Shown: positions 54,075 to 63,061, counted from the stretch's first letter. The stretch is DNA of 64,000 nt from Acidobacteriota bacterium (GCA_029263415.1 JAJCXN010000026.1:215000-278999); one strand, 5' to 3'. The notes: generated from the sequence alone by a model not told the origin. Made by a program: numbers and translations.

Positions 54075-54920
54075 ATGGAGTTCTTTAAAAAGAAACAGCC
54101 CCGCGCCCACTCAATTGATGACTTGATCATGCTGCGCGACTATGAGTCTGCCGAGAAAATGATCAAAGCGCAGTTGCGAGATCATCCCGATGGGCAGTTG
54201 CGCATGAAGCTGGGTGATGTGTTGCGGCGACAGGGGCTAGGGGACGCCGCAGTGGGTGAGTATCTAGGCGCATCCGATGAATTCCTGCAGCGCGGTTTCA
54301 CCGACCGGGCAAATGCCGCCTTGATACGCGCACAAAAGATCTCTCCCGACCGCCCGGAGATCGAAGCCCGCGTGCAACGCATGGAGCGTCGCAAGCGCCT
54401 CGACATGATTCGCAGCCGAGCACTCGAAGCCTTGGGCGACGGCAGTGAGGTTGACGAGACCGAACAACGGACCAGTCAGCTGCAGCTGGATGGCGTCTGG
54501 GAGCTGCTATCGGCCACCGAGTGGATCCACTCAGTTGCCAACGATCAACTGATCCGCATCCTTCACGGAATGCAGATTCAGCGGTGCGCTTCGGGCAAGC
54601 GTCTGATCGCCGAAGGAGCACTCGACTCGGCGTTGTTCCTACTGTGCGAGGGAGAAGTCGAAGTGCGGCGGCTCGGGTCACGCGGAGTCGTTGCGCTCAG
54701 GTCCTTCGGCGCTGGCGACGTCTTGGGCGACAAGGCTCTGCTCGACCAAACGGCGTGGCCAGCCTCGTTAATCGCAATGACCGATTGCACGGTGCTCAGG
54801 CTGGATCGGTCTGGCTTTGAAGTGGCGCTGGCCGGCAACCAAGATCCTCGAGGTCTCATCGACGCGCTTCGCTCTCAACACAACGACGACGAAATCGTGC
54901 GACTGGTCAATCGCCTCTAG
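54075..54920 (+). CDS. TPR and cyclic-nucleotide-binding domain protein
   Basis: 281 residues from ATG 54075 (a TTG at 54063 is an alternative). The N-terminal 115 residues have a helical repeat layout (DYESAEKMIKAQLRDHPDGQ, LGDVLRRQGLGDAAVGEYL, FTDRANAALIRAQKISPDRP), i.e. TPR-like. Residues about 155-265 form a CAP_ED-type cyclic-nucleotide-binding beta-roll (LFLLCEGEVEVRRLGSRGVV, FGAGDVLGDKALLDQTAWPA). The phosphate-binding cassette (normally FGE...RxA) reads LGDKALLDQTAWPASL, without the usual Arg, so ligand binding is uncertain. There is no DNA-binding domain. It may sense a signal and pass it on through the TPRs. A deformylase gene follows after 12 bp. Confidence 0.87.
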   Translation: MEFFKKKQPRAHSIDDLIMLRDYESAEKMIKAQLRDHPDGQLRMKLGDVLRRQGLGDAAVGEYLGASDEFLQRGFTDRANAALIRAQKISPDRPEIEARVQRMERRKRLDMIRSRALEALGDGSEVDETEQRTSQLQLDGVWELLSATEWIHSVANDQLIRILHGMQIQRCASGKRLIAEGALDSALFLLCEGEVEVRRLGSRGVVALRSFGAGDVLGDKALLDQTAWPASLIAMTDCTVLRLDRSGFEVALAGNQDPRGLIDALRSQHNDDEIVRLVNRL

Positions 54921-54932
54921 GAGCTTCGATCG

Positions 54933-55436
54933 ATGAGTGTGTTGCAGATCCGCCTTTACCCTGACCCGGTGCTGAGGGCGACGGCCAAGGCTGTTGAGGC
55001 GTTCGACGACGAATTGCGCCAGCTGGTGGCCGACATGATCGAGACCATGAACGAGGCGCCTGGTGTGGGCCTTGCCGCTCCGCAAGTCGGCGTTTCACTC
55101 AGGATTGCTGTAGTGAACCCGGATCCGGGCGGGGAAGACTCCCAGGAGTACGTGTTGATCAATCCCGTTATCGTCGAAGACGAGGGCAGGTTGATGGATT
55201 CTGAGGGTTGTTTGTCGATCCCGGATTTCACCGAGAAGGTCCCGCGTGCCACTCGGTTATTGTTACGCGCTCACAACGCACTCGGCGAGCAGTTTGAGTT
55301 GGAAGCGACCGACTTCTTGGCGCGAGTAATTCAACATGAAGTTGACCACCTCGACGGGATACTGTTCGTCGACCGGCTGCGTGGCCTGCGCAAGGAACGC
55401 GGCCGCCGACATCTGAAACGCTTGGCTGCGGCCTAG
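54933..55436 (+). CDS. def: Peptide deformylase
   Basis: 167 residues. All three deformylase motifs are intact: GVGLAAPQVG (motif 1), EGCLSIP (motif 2, metal-binding Cys) and QHEVDHLDG (motif 3, two His plus catalytic Glu). It removes the formyl group from the N-terminal Met of nascent proteins. AGGAG precedes ATG 54933. It lies 12 bp downstream of the TPR/cNMP gene and probably shares its transcript. Usual neighbours (fmt, rsmB) are not present in the window. Confidence 0.96.
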   Translation: MSVLQIRLYPDPVLRATAKAVEAFDDELRQLVADMIETMNEAPGVGLAAPQVGVSLRIAVVNPDPGGEDSQEYVLINPVIVEDEGRLMDSEGCLSIPDFTEKVPRATRLLLRAHNALGEQFELEATDFLARVIQHEVDHLDGILFVDRLRGLRKERGRRHLKRLAAA

Positions 55437-55530
55437 TCCGCCGATCGAAACTCGGTGGTGGGTTAACGCCTACGAACCTCCGGCTTAGCGCTTTCACTTC
55501 AACGATTTAGAACCAGCAGAGTCCAACACC

Positions 55531-56130
55531 ATGCCCCTTGTTCCAGGTCTTCCATCTCGCGCACTGTCGCGTACGCTTCAAAGGCTGGCCGCGGTCGCCA
55601 TCGTCAGTAGCTCATTGTTGCTCGCCTGCGGCGGCGGTGGTGGGGGTGGAGGCGGCGGACCAGCGCCGCCCACTCAGCCGCCTCCGGTGCCTCCAACGGC
55701 GCCCGTCAGTTACACGCCTGATAGCGGTGCCACTTCACCGAGTTTGTCGATGAGCGCGGATACCAGCGGGCAGCAAGTCACCTTCACAGTCACCGCCACC
55801 GACGTCAACAACCTCAACGGCGTGGCCTTCGATCTGGTCTATCCGGCCGCACTGTTGACCTTCGATTCAGCCTCCGAGCTGACTGTATTCGCGGGTGGGG
55901 AGATGACCTCGTTCCAAGTCTTCCAACAATCGGGTCGTTTGGTGATGGGCTTAGCTCGCATTGGTGCCGCCTCCGGATTCAGTGGCACTGGCGGGCTGTT
56001 GACGATCACTTTCACTGTAGGTACGAGCGGAACTGGCAGGCTCGATTTTGAGAACCAACAGGGCACGCAAGCCAGCTCGGCGATCATCGGCGGACTGGAC
56101 TGGATCGGCGGTTCGGTCACAGTTAACTAG
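55531..56130 (+). CDS. Lipoprotein with cohesin-like domain
   Basis: 199 residues. The signal ends at a lipobox LLLAC, followed by a run of ten Gly and a Pro-rich linker (residues about 35-62), suggesting an exposed flexible tether on the outer membrane. The rest resembles a cohesin/dockerin-partner type beta-sandwich: QQVTFTVTATDVNNLNGVAF, DLVYPAALLTFDSAS, GLARIGAASGFSGTGGLLTI, TFTVGTSGTGRLDFEN. Family knowledge: cohesin-like modules in non-cellulolytic bacteria mediate protein-protein attachment at the surface. No dockerin gene is visible here. It is a single gene in a plus-strand run with 94 bp upstream. Confidence 0.8.
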   Translation: MPLVPGLPSRALSRTLQRLAAVAIVSSSLLLACGGGGGGGGGGPAPPTQPPPVPPTAPVSYTPDSGATSPSLSMSADTSGQQVTFTVTATDVNNLNGVAFDLVYPAALLTFDSASELTVFAGGEMTSFQVFQQSGRLVMGLARIGAASGFSGTGGLLTITFTVGTSGTGRLDFENQQGTQASSAIIGGLDWIGGSVTVN

Positions 56131-56357
56131 GGCGTTGGCAGGTAAGCCATTGGCTACAGTTCAGTAGTAGCTGGGGCCTAGGCAACTGAACCGTTAGTAG
56201 CGAGTCCTTGATAGCTGGACAGCTCGGCAAGAGGCACCGGTCATTGGGCGACCCCTCGGGCTAGGCAACTGGGGGCAAAACTTGCGTCAGCCACTCACAG
56301 TCACCTCTTTGATGTTCCATTCCCAAGGATCGATCGTCGAGCTTTAGGGTACTCAAG

Positions 56358-57785
56358 ATGCAGTTCAAGATCTACAACACACTCACGCGCACGGTCGAGG
56401 ACTTCGAGCCGCTGGTCGCAGGCAAGGTCACCCTTTACACCTGCGGACCAACGGTCTACAACGCGCCTCACATTGGCAACTTGCGGAGCTTCATTTTTGA
56501 GGATGTGCTGCGGCGTGCTCTCGAACTCTTTGGGTTCTCGGTTGCGCACGTGATGAACCTCACCGACATCGAGGACAAGATCATTGCCAAGGTCATGGAG
56601 ACCGGGCTAACCCTGGATGAGGTCACAGAGCCGCACATTGAGGCTTTCTTCGAGAACCTCGACCTGCTGCACGCGCAGCGCGCTCACCATTACCCCCGGG
56701 CAACGCGCTATATCGAGCCGATGATTGCGATGATCGAGACTCTGATCGAACGAGACCACGCCTACGAGAGCGACGGTTCGGTCTACTTTCGGGTGGAGTC
56801 GTTCAAAGACTATGGGCGACTGTCGCGCGTGGACCTGTCGCAGATGCGCAAAGGTGAACGGGTCACCAGCGACGAGTACACCAAGGACGACGTACGCGAC
56901 TTCGTGCTATGGAAAGCAGCGAAGGAAGGCGAGCCCGCTTGGCAGTCGCCATGGGGTCAAGGACGGCCCGGTTGGCACATTGAGTGCTCGGCGATGGCCA
57001 GAGATCTGCTGGCAACCAACATCGACCTGCATTGCGGCGGAGTCGACAACATCTTTCCGCATCACGAAAACGAGATCGCGCAATCAGAATGTTCGGCGGA
57101 TGGCGCGTTCGCGCGCTATTGGGTGCATGCGGAGCATCTGCTGGTAGACAGCAAGAAGATGTCCAAGTCGCTGGGCAACCAGTATCTGCTCAGCGACCTG
57201 GCCGAGCGCGGCATCTCCGCACGGGCGGTGCGCTACTTATTCACCTCGGTGCACTACCGCCAAAAACTCAACTTCACCTTTCAGTCGACCGAGCAGGCCG
57301 TGGCTGCGTTGCGTCGCCTGGATGAGATGCGCACACGGCTAGCTCGCGCGACCTCAAAGAGCGCAGAGGGCGGAGGCTTACAAGAACTCGCTGATGCCTT
57401 TCGGAGTGCCTTTCAGGCCACTATTGGCGATGACCTCAACCTGTCCGGCTCTCACGGTGAAGTCTTTCAGTTTGTCCGGGGCGTCAATCGCGAACTGGAC
57501 GCGGGACCGGTCTCGGTCGCAGGAGCCCGCGCCGTCGAGGAGGCGATTGACTTTGCCGACTCAGTGCTCGGCACCCTCAAGGCCGAGGACTGGCAGGTCG
57601 GGGAGGCCGCGCCTGAGGACCAGGATGGATTGAGCGCCGAAGACGTCGAGAGCCTGATCGTTGCCAGGGCGGCGGCTCGCAGCAATCGGGATTTCGCTGA
57701 AGCTGATCGCCTGCGAGACGAGCTGACGGCGGCCGGAATCGTACTCGAAGACGGGCCTTCGGGGACCACCTGGAAGCGCGCTTGA
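56358..57785 (+). CDS. cysS: Cysteinyl-tRNA synthetase
   Basis: 475 residues, class I synthetase. The HIGH-type motif is CGPTVYNAPHIGNLRS with the zinc-binding Cys; further zinc ligands are in GWHIECSAMA and GGVDNIFPHHENE; the KMSKS motif is KKMSKSLGN. The C-terminal helical anticodon domain (ARAAARSNRDFAEADRLRDE) is complete. It charges tRNA-Cys. The tRNA-Cys gene itself lies about 650 bp downstream. The stop overlaps the TTG start of yraN. Confidence 0.97.
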   Translation: MQFKIYNTLTRTVEDFEPLVAGKVTLYTCGPTVYNAPHIGNLRSFIFEDVLRRALELFGFSVAHVMNLTDIEDKIIAKVMETGLTLDEVTEPHIEAFFENLDLLHAQRAHHYPRATRYIEPMIAMIETLIERDHAYESDGSVYFRVESFKDYGRLSRVDLSQMRKGERVTSDEYTKDDVRDFVLWKAAKEGEPAWQSPWGQGRPGWHIECSAMARDLLATNIDLHCGGVDNIFPHHENEIAQSECSADGAFARYWVHAEHLLVDSKKMSKSLGNQYLLSDLAERGISARAVRYLFTSVHYRQKLNFTFQSTEQAVAALRRLDEMRTRLARATSKSAEGGGLQELADAFRSAFQATIGDDLNLSGSHGEVFQFVRGVNRELDAGPVSVAGARAVEEAIDFADSVLGTLKAEDWQVGEAAPEDQDGLSAEDVESLIVARAAARSNRDFAEADRLRDELTAAGIVLEDGPSGTTWKRA

Positions 57786-58207
57786 CTCTGGCCCGCGACG
57801 GTTCTGCGGGGCCTACGGGATCGACCACCAGCATTGGGCGAGCTGCGGAAGAGCGAGCGGTGCGCTTTCTCGAATTGCACGGCTACCGGATCCAGGCTCG
57901 CAATGTCGAGACTGGCCGCGGCGAGATCGACATCATTGCTTGGCATGGCGAGACCCTGTGCTTCATCGAGGTCAAGGCGCGATCGAGCAGGGACTACGGT
58001 GGTGCGCAGCGCGCAGTCGATGAACAGAAGCAGCGAAGGCTGTGGAAGGCCGCAGAGGCCTACCTAGCCAACGACGACCAACTCTGGGCGGATCAACCAG
58101 AGTGTCGGTTCGATGTGGTTGCGGTGGCGATTTCAAAGGATCTGGCCCCTCGGGAATGGGCGTGCGGGCTGTTTGCCAACGCCTTTGGGTCGGGCCAGGA
58201 CCCCTAG
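57782..58207 (+). CDS. yraN: UPF0102 family protein (YraN), putative nuclease fold
   Basis: 141 residues with a TTG start overlapping the cysS stop by 4 nt. The restriction-endonuclease-like motif is clear: ETGRGEIDIIAWHGETLCFI then EVKARSS (E..GEID....F.EVK). The N-terminal GRAAEERAVRFLELHGYRIQ and the central AVDEQKQRRLWKAAEAYLAN match the family. Its biological role is unsettled in the literature I know (a Holliday-junction-resolvase-like fold). It is co-translated with cysS. The next features are two tRNA genes. Confidence 0.9.
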   Translation: MTLARDGSAGPTGSTTSIGRAAEERAVRFLELHGYRIQARNVETGRGEIDIIAWHGETLCFIEVKARSSRDYGGAQRAVDEQKQRRLWKAAEAYLANDDQLWADQPECRFDVVAVAISKDLAPREWACGLFANAFGSGQDP

Positions 58208-58242
58208 TTTGGGCAGAAAGTTGAAACAGGCTCCCACACGCC

Positions 58243-58271
58243 TTGACATGTCTTAAGGTGGGTCCATATCC
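58243..58271 (+). promoter_or_regulatory. Promoter of the tRNA-Gly gene
   Basis: A perfect TTGACA (58243-58248) is followed after 16-17 nt by the weak -10 ATATCC (58266-58271). A GC-rich stretch between the -10 and the mature tRNA end (58273-58283) resembles a stringent-control discriminator typical of tRNA promoters. Confidence 0.5.
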
Positions 58272-58283
58272 TTCGCGTCCCGA

Positions 58284-58358
58284 GCGGGAATAGCTCAGTG
58301 GTAGAGCACAACCTTGCCAAGGTTGGGGTCGCGAGTTCGAATCTCGTTTCCCGCTCCA
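58284..58358 (+). tRNA. tRNA-Gly (anticodon GCC)
   Basis: A complete cloverleaf can be folded: acceptor GCGGGAA/TTCCCGC, D arm GCTC-AGTGGTA-GAGC, anticodon stem CAACC/GGTTG with loop TTGCCAA (anticodon GCC), T arm GCGAG-TTCGAAT-CTCGT, and an encoded CCA end. It decodes GGC/GGU. Confidence 0.97.
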
Positions 58359-58437
58359 GTTCATCTTTCGCGTCTTAGCGCTTGGCACTAGCTGAGGCCC
58401 GAATGATCCTCGCGGTCGAGGACGGTACTCAACCAGC

Positions 58438-58512
58438 GGCGACGTGGCCAAGTGGTAAGGCGGGGGCCTGCAAAGCCCTTATTCGCCGGTTCGAATCCGG
58501 CCGTCGCCTCCA
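58438..58512 (+). tRNA. tRNA-Cys (anticodon GCA)
   Basis: Acceptor GGCGACG/CGTCGCC, D arm with GGCCAAGTGGTAAGGC, anticodon stem GGGGC/GCCCT around CTGCAAA (anticodon GCA), T arm GCCGG-TTCGAAT-CCGGC and an encoded CCA end. It lies downstream of cysS, its own synthetase. Confidence 0.96.
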
Positions 58513-58889
58513 TCGGGATCCGTGCCGAGAGCACCCCAGCCTCACGGTCGCTGCTGCTCGTTGCTTGTATCCCGTGGGAGCCCAGCGCGCTGCGGGCGCC
58601 TCGGAAGGGGAGAACGGACAAACGTCAACTGCCATGACGCTGAGAAGTAACTGCGTCGGAACGGCTAGGTTCAATCCGACCGGTGCTGTGCCCGCATTGG
58701 TAAGGCGATTGACCGCTGGCCGCCCTGGTTGAAGCGGTGTAGGGTGCGGTCCTCAGAGCAGTCAGCTCTTGCACGGCCGAAGTTCCAGCCATGCGATATC
58801 GCTCATTATGACCAGCTAGAAGACTGCGGGCCGTTTGGCACTATCGGTCGCTGGTTCGACGACAGCAACCAATAGGAAGTACACGATTA
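58513..58889 (+). other. 377-bp non-coding region after tRNA-Cys
   Basis: No gene is supported. There is no third tRNA: a GGTTCAATCC at 58670-58679 resembles a T-loop but no matching acceptor or anticodon arm is found. The promoter of the metalloprotease gene should lie here. Confidence 0.5.
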
Positions 58890-60449
58890 ATGAAGAACTC
58901 GATTTCTCACCAGTTTCAGAATGCCCGCATGGCACCAGCTAAACGAGCCGGGGCCGGACCCCGCTCCGGGCTACTCCTGATCGCCACCGTGGTTTTGAGC
59001 CTGCTCGCTCCGATGCTTGCAGCTCAGATCAACGGCACAGAGAAGGAACGGCCGATCCTCACCCGGGCCGATCTGGCCCAGGAGACCCCGAAATCGGCAA
59101 ACCCCTATGTGAGTTTTCTGCCGGTTGGGGTGGATCCAGACTTCCGATACTGGGATGCCGTGCGGCGCTTTGTAGGTGAGGACAGAGCAGACGAGCAACG
59201 TCGTCTGAACCGCCGCGGGGAGCTAACCGTTGAGACGGAAGACAACAACTCTCAGGTGACCGCGAATGGCCTAGGTAGCTTCGGCCCGTCGCCAGCTGCC
59301 ACCTATACCCTGATCATGGGCACCACCGATGCTGGGCCAACTACTGACGACTATTTCTCTGTCGAACTCAACGCCGGGGACATTCTTGGGGTGGCGTCTG
59401 ACATCTCCGGTATGCGCCTTTCGATTATCGACCCCAACGGCATCGAACGGTTCGGATCGACCGGTTCCGTCAGCTTTATTCAGCCGACCGACGATCTTCC
59501 CATGGGCGCCGTGGAGACCTCCAATGTCGCAGCCGAAGATGGGGTGCACTACATCCGCGTTCGACCCACGGATGCGGGTGGTAATGCCTACACCCTCATG
59601 GCGGAACTGTTTAGAGCAAAGACTGAGACCACCAATACGGCGCAGGTCATCTTTGTCGACTTCGACGGCCAGACCGTGAATGCGCCCTTCTGGTGGGGCA
59701 GCGGGAACAATCCTGCTGTGCTATCTCCTCTGTCGAGTTTTCTTGCCGGGTGGGGTTTGGCTGGCCAAGAGGACGCGGTTATCGACTCCATTCTTGCGAG
59801 CCTTGACGAGACTCTGGACAGCCTCAGGTCTACCAGCCCCAGCACAGAGTACACGTTGCTTAACTCGCGCGATCACGGCGACCCTGGGTTCATCTATGAC
59901 GCTGTTACACCTACCGTGCCTGCAAACACGAGTCGATTAATCATCGGTGGATCTATCAGTCAGTTGGGTATTTCGACGATCGGCATTGCCAGTTCAATCG
60001 ATACGGGTAACTTTGGTCTCGAAGACACCGCGGTCGTCCTGCTCGACTTGCTGAGCCAACCGGGCGCGGGCCCCAACTCACTAAACCAGTTTGGCCTGGC
60101 CGGCGCAGCGACACAGACCGATCTCGTCGGCCAAGGCGTGGGTAATATCGCCGCGCATGAAGCCGGTCACTTCCTGGGCAACTGGCACACCGAACAGTTC
60201 AATGAGATCTCGGCCATTCAGGATCAAGGTGGCAATTTGGCGGGCACGGTCGGCGTGGGGCCAGACGACAACTTAGGTTCTGCGGACGACATTGATGTCG
60301 ATTTTGTGGAAGACGCTTTGATTGCCAACGAGGGTTTTACCGGGATTGAGCATCAAGCAGCTAGAGCCGGGTTTGGGATGCTAGGAGCCTTCTTCGCAGA
60401 TGGGTTCGAATCGGGGAGTACCTCTGCGTGGTCGGCAACCAGCCCCTAG
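58890..60449 (+). CDS. Secreted zinc metalloprotease (metzincin-like) with PPC-like domain
   Basis: 519 residues. A signal peptide (hydrophobic about residues 25-46, ending MLAAQ) is followed by a bacterial pre-peptidase C-terminal (PPC)-like beta-domain at about 140-250 (DDYFSVELNAGDILGVASDI, DGVHYIRVRPTDAGGNAYTL). The peptidase region contains HEAGHFLGNWH, fitting the metzincin HExxHxxGxxH zinc site with catalytic Glu. The last residues read FFADGFESGSTSAWSATSP, a Gly-Phe-Glu-Ser-Gly...Trp-Ser tail I have seen at the ends of other exported bacterial proteins and infer to be a surface-sorting or anchoring tag. No Met-turn was sought further. It is single, with a terminator-like hairpin right after the stop. 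Confidence 0.86.
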   Translation: MKNSISHQFQNARMAPAKRAGAGPRSGLLLIATVVLSLLAPMLAAQINGTEKERPILTRADLAQETPKSANPYVSFLPVGVDPDFRYWDAVRRFVGEDRADEQRRLNRRGELTVETEDNNSQVTANGLGSFGPSPAATYTLIMGTTDAGPTTDDYFSVELNAGDILGVASDISGMRLSIIDPNGIERFGSTGSVSFIQPTDDLPMGAVETSNVAAEDGVHYIRVRPTDAGGNAYTLMAELFRAKTETTNTAQVIFVDFDGQTVNAPFWWGSGNNPAVLSPLSSFLAGWGLAGQEDAVIDSILASLDETLDSLRSTSPSTEYTLLNSRDHGDPGFIYDAVTPTVPANTSRLIIGGSISQLGISTIGIASSIDTGNFGLEDTAVVLLDLLSQPGAGPNSLNQFGLAGAATQTDLVGQGVGNIAAHEAGHFLGNWHTEQFNEISAIQDQGGNLAGTVGVGPDDNLGSADDIDVDFVEDALIANEGFTGIEHQAARAGFGMLGAFFADGFESGSTSAWSATSP

Positions 60450-61186
60450 ATTGGGGCGCCCCTGACTGAGGCTCCCGCAGAGGGTCGGGAGTCTCAGTTG
60501 CCGTCGAGCATGGTTGAAGAGCTGGCTCCGGTTGTCCGTTACCGTGGCCGAGAACCTTCCTGGCTGGGTACATGGCAGGCCATGGTCTCGGTTGAATAGC
60601 GCCCGACCTAGGATTCAGCTCTCAGCTTCGAAGAGCACTGCCGCTTCGGGTTGTCAAGGATGGCCTGCTCGGCACCTGGGTTCGCAGGTGTCCCAGCAAC
60701 CGGCTTCTCATCGTCTTACGGGCTAGCGTCATCGACGACGCAAGAAGGGGGCCTCGAAAGACCCTGAGCTGGCGTGGCTAACACCGTCGGTGACTGGCCG
60801 CTAGTGATCAGAGGCTGATGACGCGAAACCCACCTCGAGGAGAAGCAGAAAGCCAATCGACAAGGGTGGGCGAAGAAGGAGTGTTTCTGCCGATCCACAC
60901 AGGCCATCCGCTCGGATCGTTCTAACGGGGAGGGACCCGTCTCGCAGCCGGCTTTCCCCATTGCCCGGCTTGTACCCTCCCGTCTCAAGAGGCCGGTGAC
61001 CGACTTGGAGCCGATTCTCCTCCGATCCACGCTCCTATTTGCCCCGGGCCACCCGGCGAAGGTCGTTGCTGGTGGCGAGGTGGCGGTATTGCTAGCGATC
61101 TGTCGCATGAACAGAAGACCGGCGAAATCCGATCTCGCGTCCGTAGCTTCGGCCTTTCCACCACCGCCACTTCGAGGAGCCCTCTC
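60450..61186. other. 737-bp intergenic region with no supported gene
   Basis: Besides the terminator-like hairpin at its start I see nothing coding. Open frames on both strands are Arg/Ser-rich with no recognisable domain. The right end should contain the promoter and ribosome-binding site (GAGGAG near 61172) of the secreted protein gene. Confidence 0.5.
60465..60498 (+). terminator. Terminator-like hairpin after the metalloprotease gene
   Basis: ACTGAGGCTCCCG (60465-60477) pairs with CGGGAGTCTCAGT (60486-60498) over 13 bp with one G-U pair and an 8-nt loop, starting 15 nt after the stop. The U-run is poor. Confidence 0.65.
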
Positions 61187-61993
61187 ATGTCATCAAACCG
61201 CAGAATCCCCAACCAGTTCGCACAACACGGCACTGCGACTCTGTTTGCCTGTTGTGCCTTGGTCGCCGCGATCGTCAGTCCCACACATGCTCAGGGTCGC
61301 GAGTTTTGGAACTTTGACATGGGCCACTTCGTCATTGACAACACGAGCAACCCGCCCACGCTCGAGTCGTTCTTTGTCAACCCAACCGGCAATTGCTCCG
61401 GCGCTTCACTGAGCCTCGGCGGTAACGGTGACTACTGGTGTGAACCAACAAACGGGTTCTTTGATTGTGGTCCAGCCGTCGGAGGCCTGCCCCGCAACGA
61501 GCACTCGGCACTTGATCGCATCAACTTGGTGCCGCAACCCAACGGGATGAAGCAAGTCTTCTTCGACGTCTATTGCTCTGGTGATGACGGCGAGACCCTC
61601 ACCGACTTTGGCCAAGCTACCGCTCACAAGACGGACTGTTCCCCATCAAGCACGTCCCTTTGCCTCAACGATGGCCGTTTCAGGGCAGACATCGAGTGGA
61701 GCAACCAATTCACCAACGGCCCGCGCGCCGCGATGTCCGGGGGGTTGCTCGGAGGCGGCGATACAGGAATCTTCTATTTTGATGATCCCAGTAACGTCGA
61801 GTTTGTGATCAAGGCACTCGACGCCTGCAGTTTCAACAACCACTTCTGGATATATTCCGCTGCAGCCACCGACGTCGAGTACACACTCACGGTGACGGAT
61901 ACCCAGACAAACCACTCCAAAACCTACACGAACCCACTAGGGCAAGCAGCCGAGGCGATTACCGATACTTCAGCCTTTGCAACCTGCCCCTAG
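61187..61993 (+). CDS. Secreted protein with Acidobacteriota-type C-terminal beta-domain
   Basis: 268 residues from ATG 61187 (GAGGAG about 10 nt upstream). A signal peptide ends near THA-QGREFW (about residue 36). The N-terminal half is Cys-containing (YWCEPTNGFFDCGPAVGG, YCSGDDGETLTDFGQA). The C-terminal 110 residues, beginning CLNDGRFRADIEWSNQ and ending ITDTSAFATCP, include GIFYFDDPSNVEFVIKALDA, NNHFWIYSAAATDVEYTLTV and TYTNPLGQAAEAI. This layout is one I associate with many exported proteins of Acidobacteriota; its function is unknown to me. It is probably an extracellular binding or adhesion module. The gene is flanked by long non-coding stretches on both sides. Confidence 0.82.
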   Translation: MSSNRRIPNQFAQHGTATLFACCALVAAIVSPTHAQGREFWNFDMGHFVIDNTSNPPTLESFFVNPTGNCSGASLSLGGNGDYWCEPTNGFFDCGPAVGGLPRNEHSALDRINLVPQPNGMKQVFFDVYCSGDDGETLTDFGQATAHKTDCSPSSTSLCLNDGRFRADIEWSNQFTNGPRAAMSGGLLGGGDTGIFYFDDPSNVEFVIKALDACSFNNHFWIYSAAATDVEYTLTVTDTQTNHSKTYTNPLGQAAEAITDTSAFATCP

Positions 61994-63061
61994 CCTCCGA
62001 CCCTTCCTAGCCACGGAACCGGTTCCTCTCAAATCACGCGTTATGCGCAGTTGTCTCGACCGGAGGCCGCGCTGGCTTGGTTCCTTCCGTTCGGACTGCA
62101 CATAAATAGCGCAGCTGATCGGCATCAACCAAAGGAACCGCTCACGAAGGGAAAGCCAGGGGGCTGGAGTCCGCGACCAGATGAACCGTACACCTGAGGC
62201 GGTTTTGCCGATCATGGTCGATTTCGATGAGGGCTCTTCTAGAACAAGCGAACAGGACGAGGACGCTTCCTAATCTGCACACCGGCCCGGAAGGAGCACC
62301 GAATTATGCGCAGTCTTTGCAACCAGACGCCAATGAAACCGGGCGGTTCACTCTCAACTGCGCATAACTCGGAACCGCACAAAACACCAAACACCCACCT
62401 GGCAGCCGGCGAGATGCCGCAGGTCGCGCCGTGTGCTCGATCAACCAAAGAAGTCGATGCCGTGTCAACGAGCCGTCAACCCATGGGCCTGAGCACTATG
62501 CGCAGATCGGTTCGCTGAACTCTTGATCCTCCTGGGTTCTCCGTCTCGTTGGAAGGTGGCGGCGAATCCCTGCGGAATCGCTCCGGCAAAGTACACGTGT
62601 CTGCATCCCAATCACCGGAGCAGAGCTCATCGCAAGGAACTTGGAGTCGCTGCTCGCGGCCGGCCGGCAGAGTATAGGCCTCAACCTTCAAGCTTGACCG
62701 ATTGGATTCAGGTGGAGACATGCCACAGCCTACCCTTGCGAGCAACGCCGCGCTGGCCAGACTGATCCGATACTTCACGAATGGCCCCGCCTCTGAGCGG
62801 AGATAGGCCGAAGAGGCGATCCAGGTCCCAGACTGCGGCGAGCTCGCCGCGCTGCCAGTACGTGTGGTACCTGCCGCGCTGCCACTTGTTCTGCGATCCG
62901 TCCACGCGTCCGGTCGCTAAGGCCACATTCTTGTCACTCGTTGTCGCCCGCACTGACCTTTTTTGCCGCAGATTGCGACGGTAATGCTGGATACCCTGAG
63001 CGAGACATGTGTTTCTCTGGGCTTTCAAGGTTTGGAATGAATCTTGCATTTCCAAGAAATC
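61994..63061. other. 1.07-kb non-coding region with repeated TATGCGCAG motif
   Basis: No gene is supported on either strand; short open frames (for example 62306-62518 plus and 62476-62778 minus) have no recognisable features. It contains a 14-bp perfect inverted repeat and further copies of its core (described separately), an AT-richer stretch from about 63030, and the promoter region of the pseudopilin operon. Confidence 0.55.
62040..62368. repeat. 14-bp inverted repeat bounding 301 bp, with extra TATGCGCAG copies
   Basis: GTTATGCGCAGTTG (62040-62053) and its exact reverse complement CAACTGCGCATAAC (62355-62368) bound a 329-bp segment. The core TATGCGCAG recurs at 62305-62313 and 62497-62505 in direct orientation, and a diverged TAGCGCAGCTG lies near 62106. 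No transposase or recombinase is present. It may be a non-autonomous element or a cluster of recombinase or protein binding sites. Confidence 0.6.

Noticed and set aside
58670..58679. Possible third tRNA suggested by a T-loop-like GGTTCAATCC
   Set aside because: No acceptor, D or anticodon arms can be folded around it.
60716..61108. 130-residue minus-strand open frame in the long intergenic region
   Set aside because: Arg/Ser/Pro composition typical of random GC-rich frames; no transposase or other motif recognised.
62040..62368. Insertion sequence suggested by the 14-bp inverted repeat
   Set aside because: There is no transposase or recombinase coding sequence between or near the repeats and no target-site duplication that I can identify; reported as an unexplained repeat only.
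62476..62778. 100-residue minus-strand open frame with a signal-peptide-like N-terminus
   Set aside because: Its GTG start has no clear ribosome-binding site, the lipobox is poor and the body has no recognisable domain; kept as non-coding.
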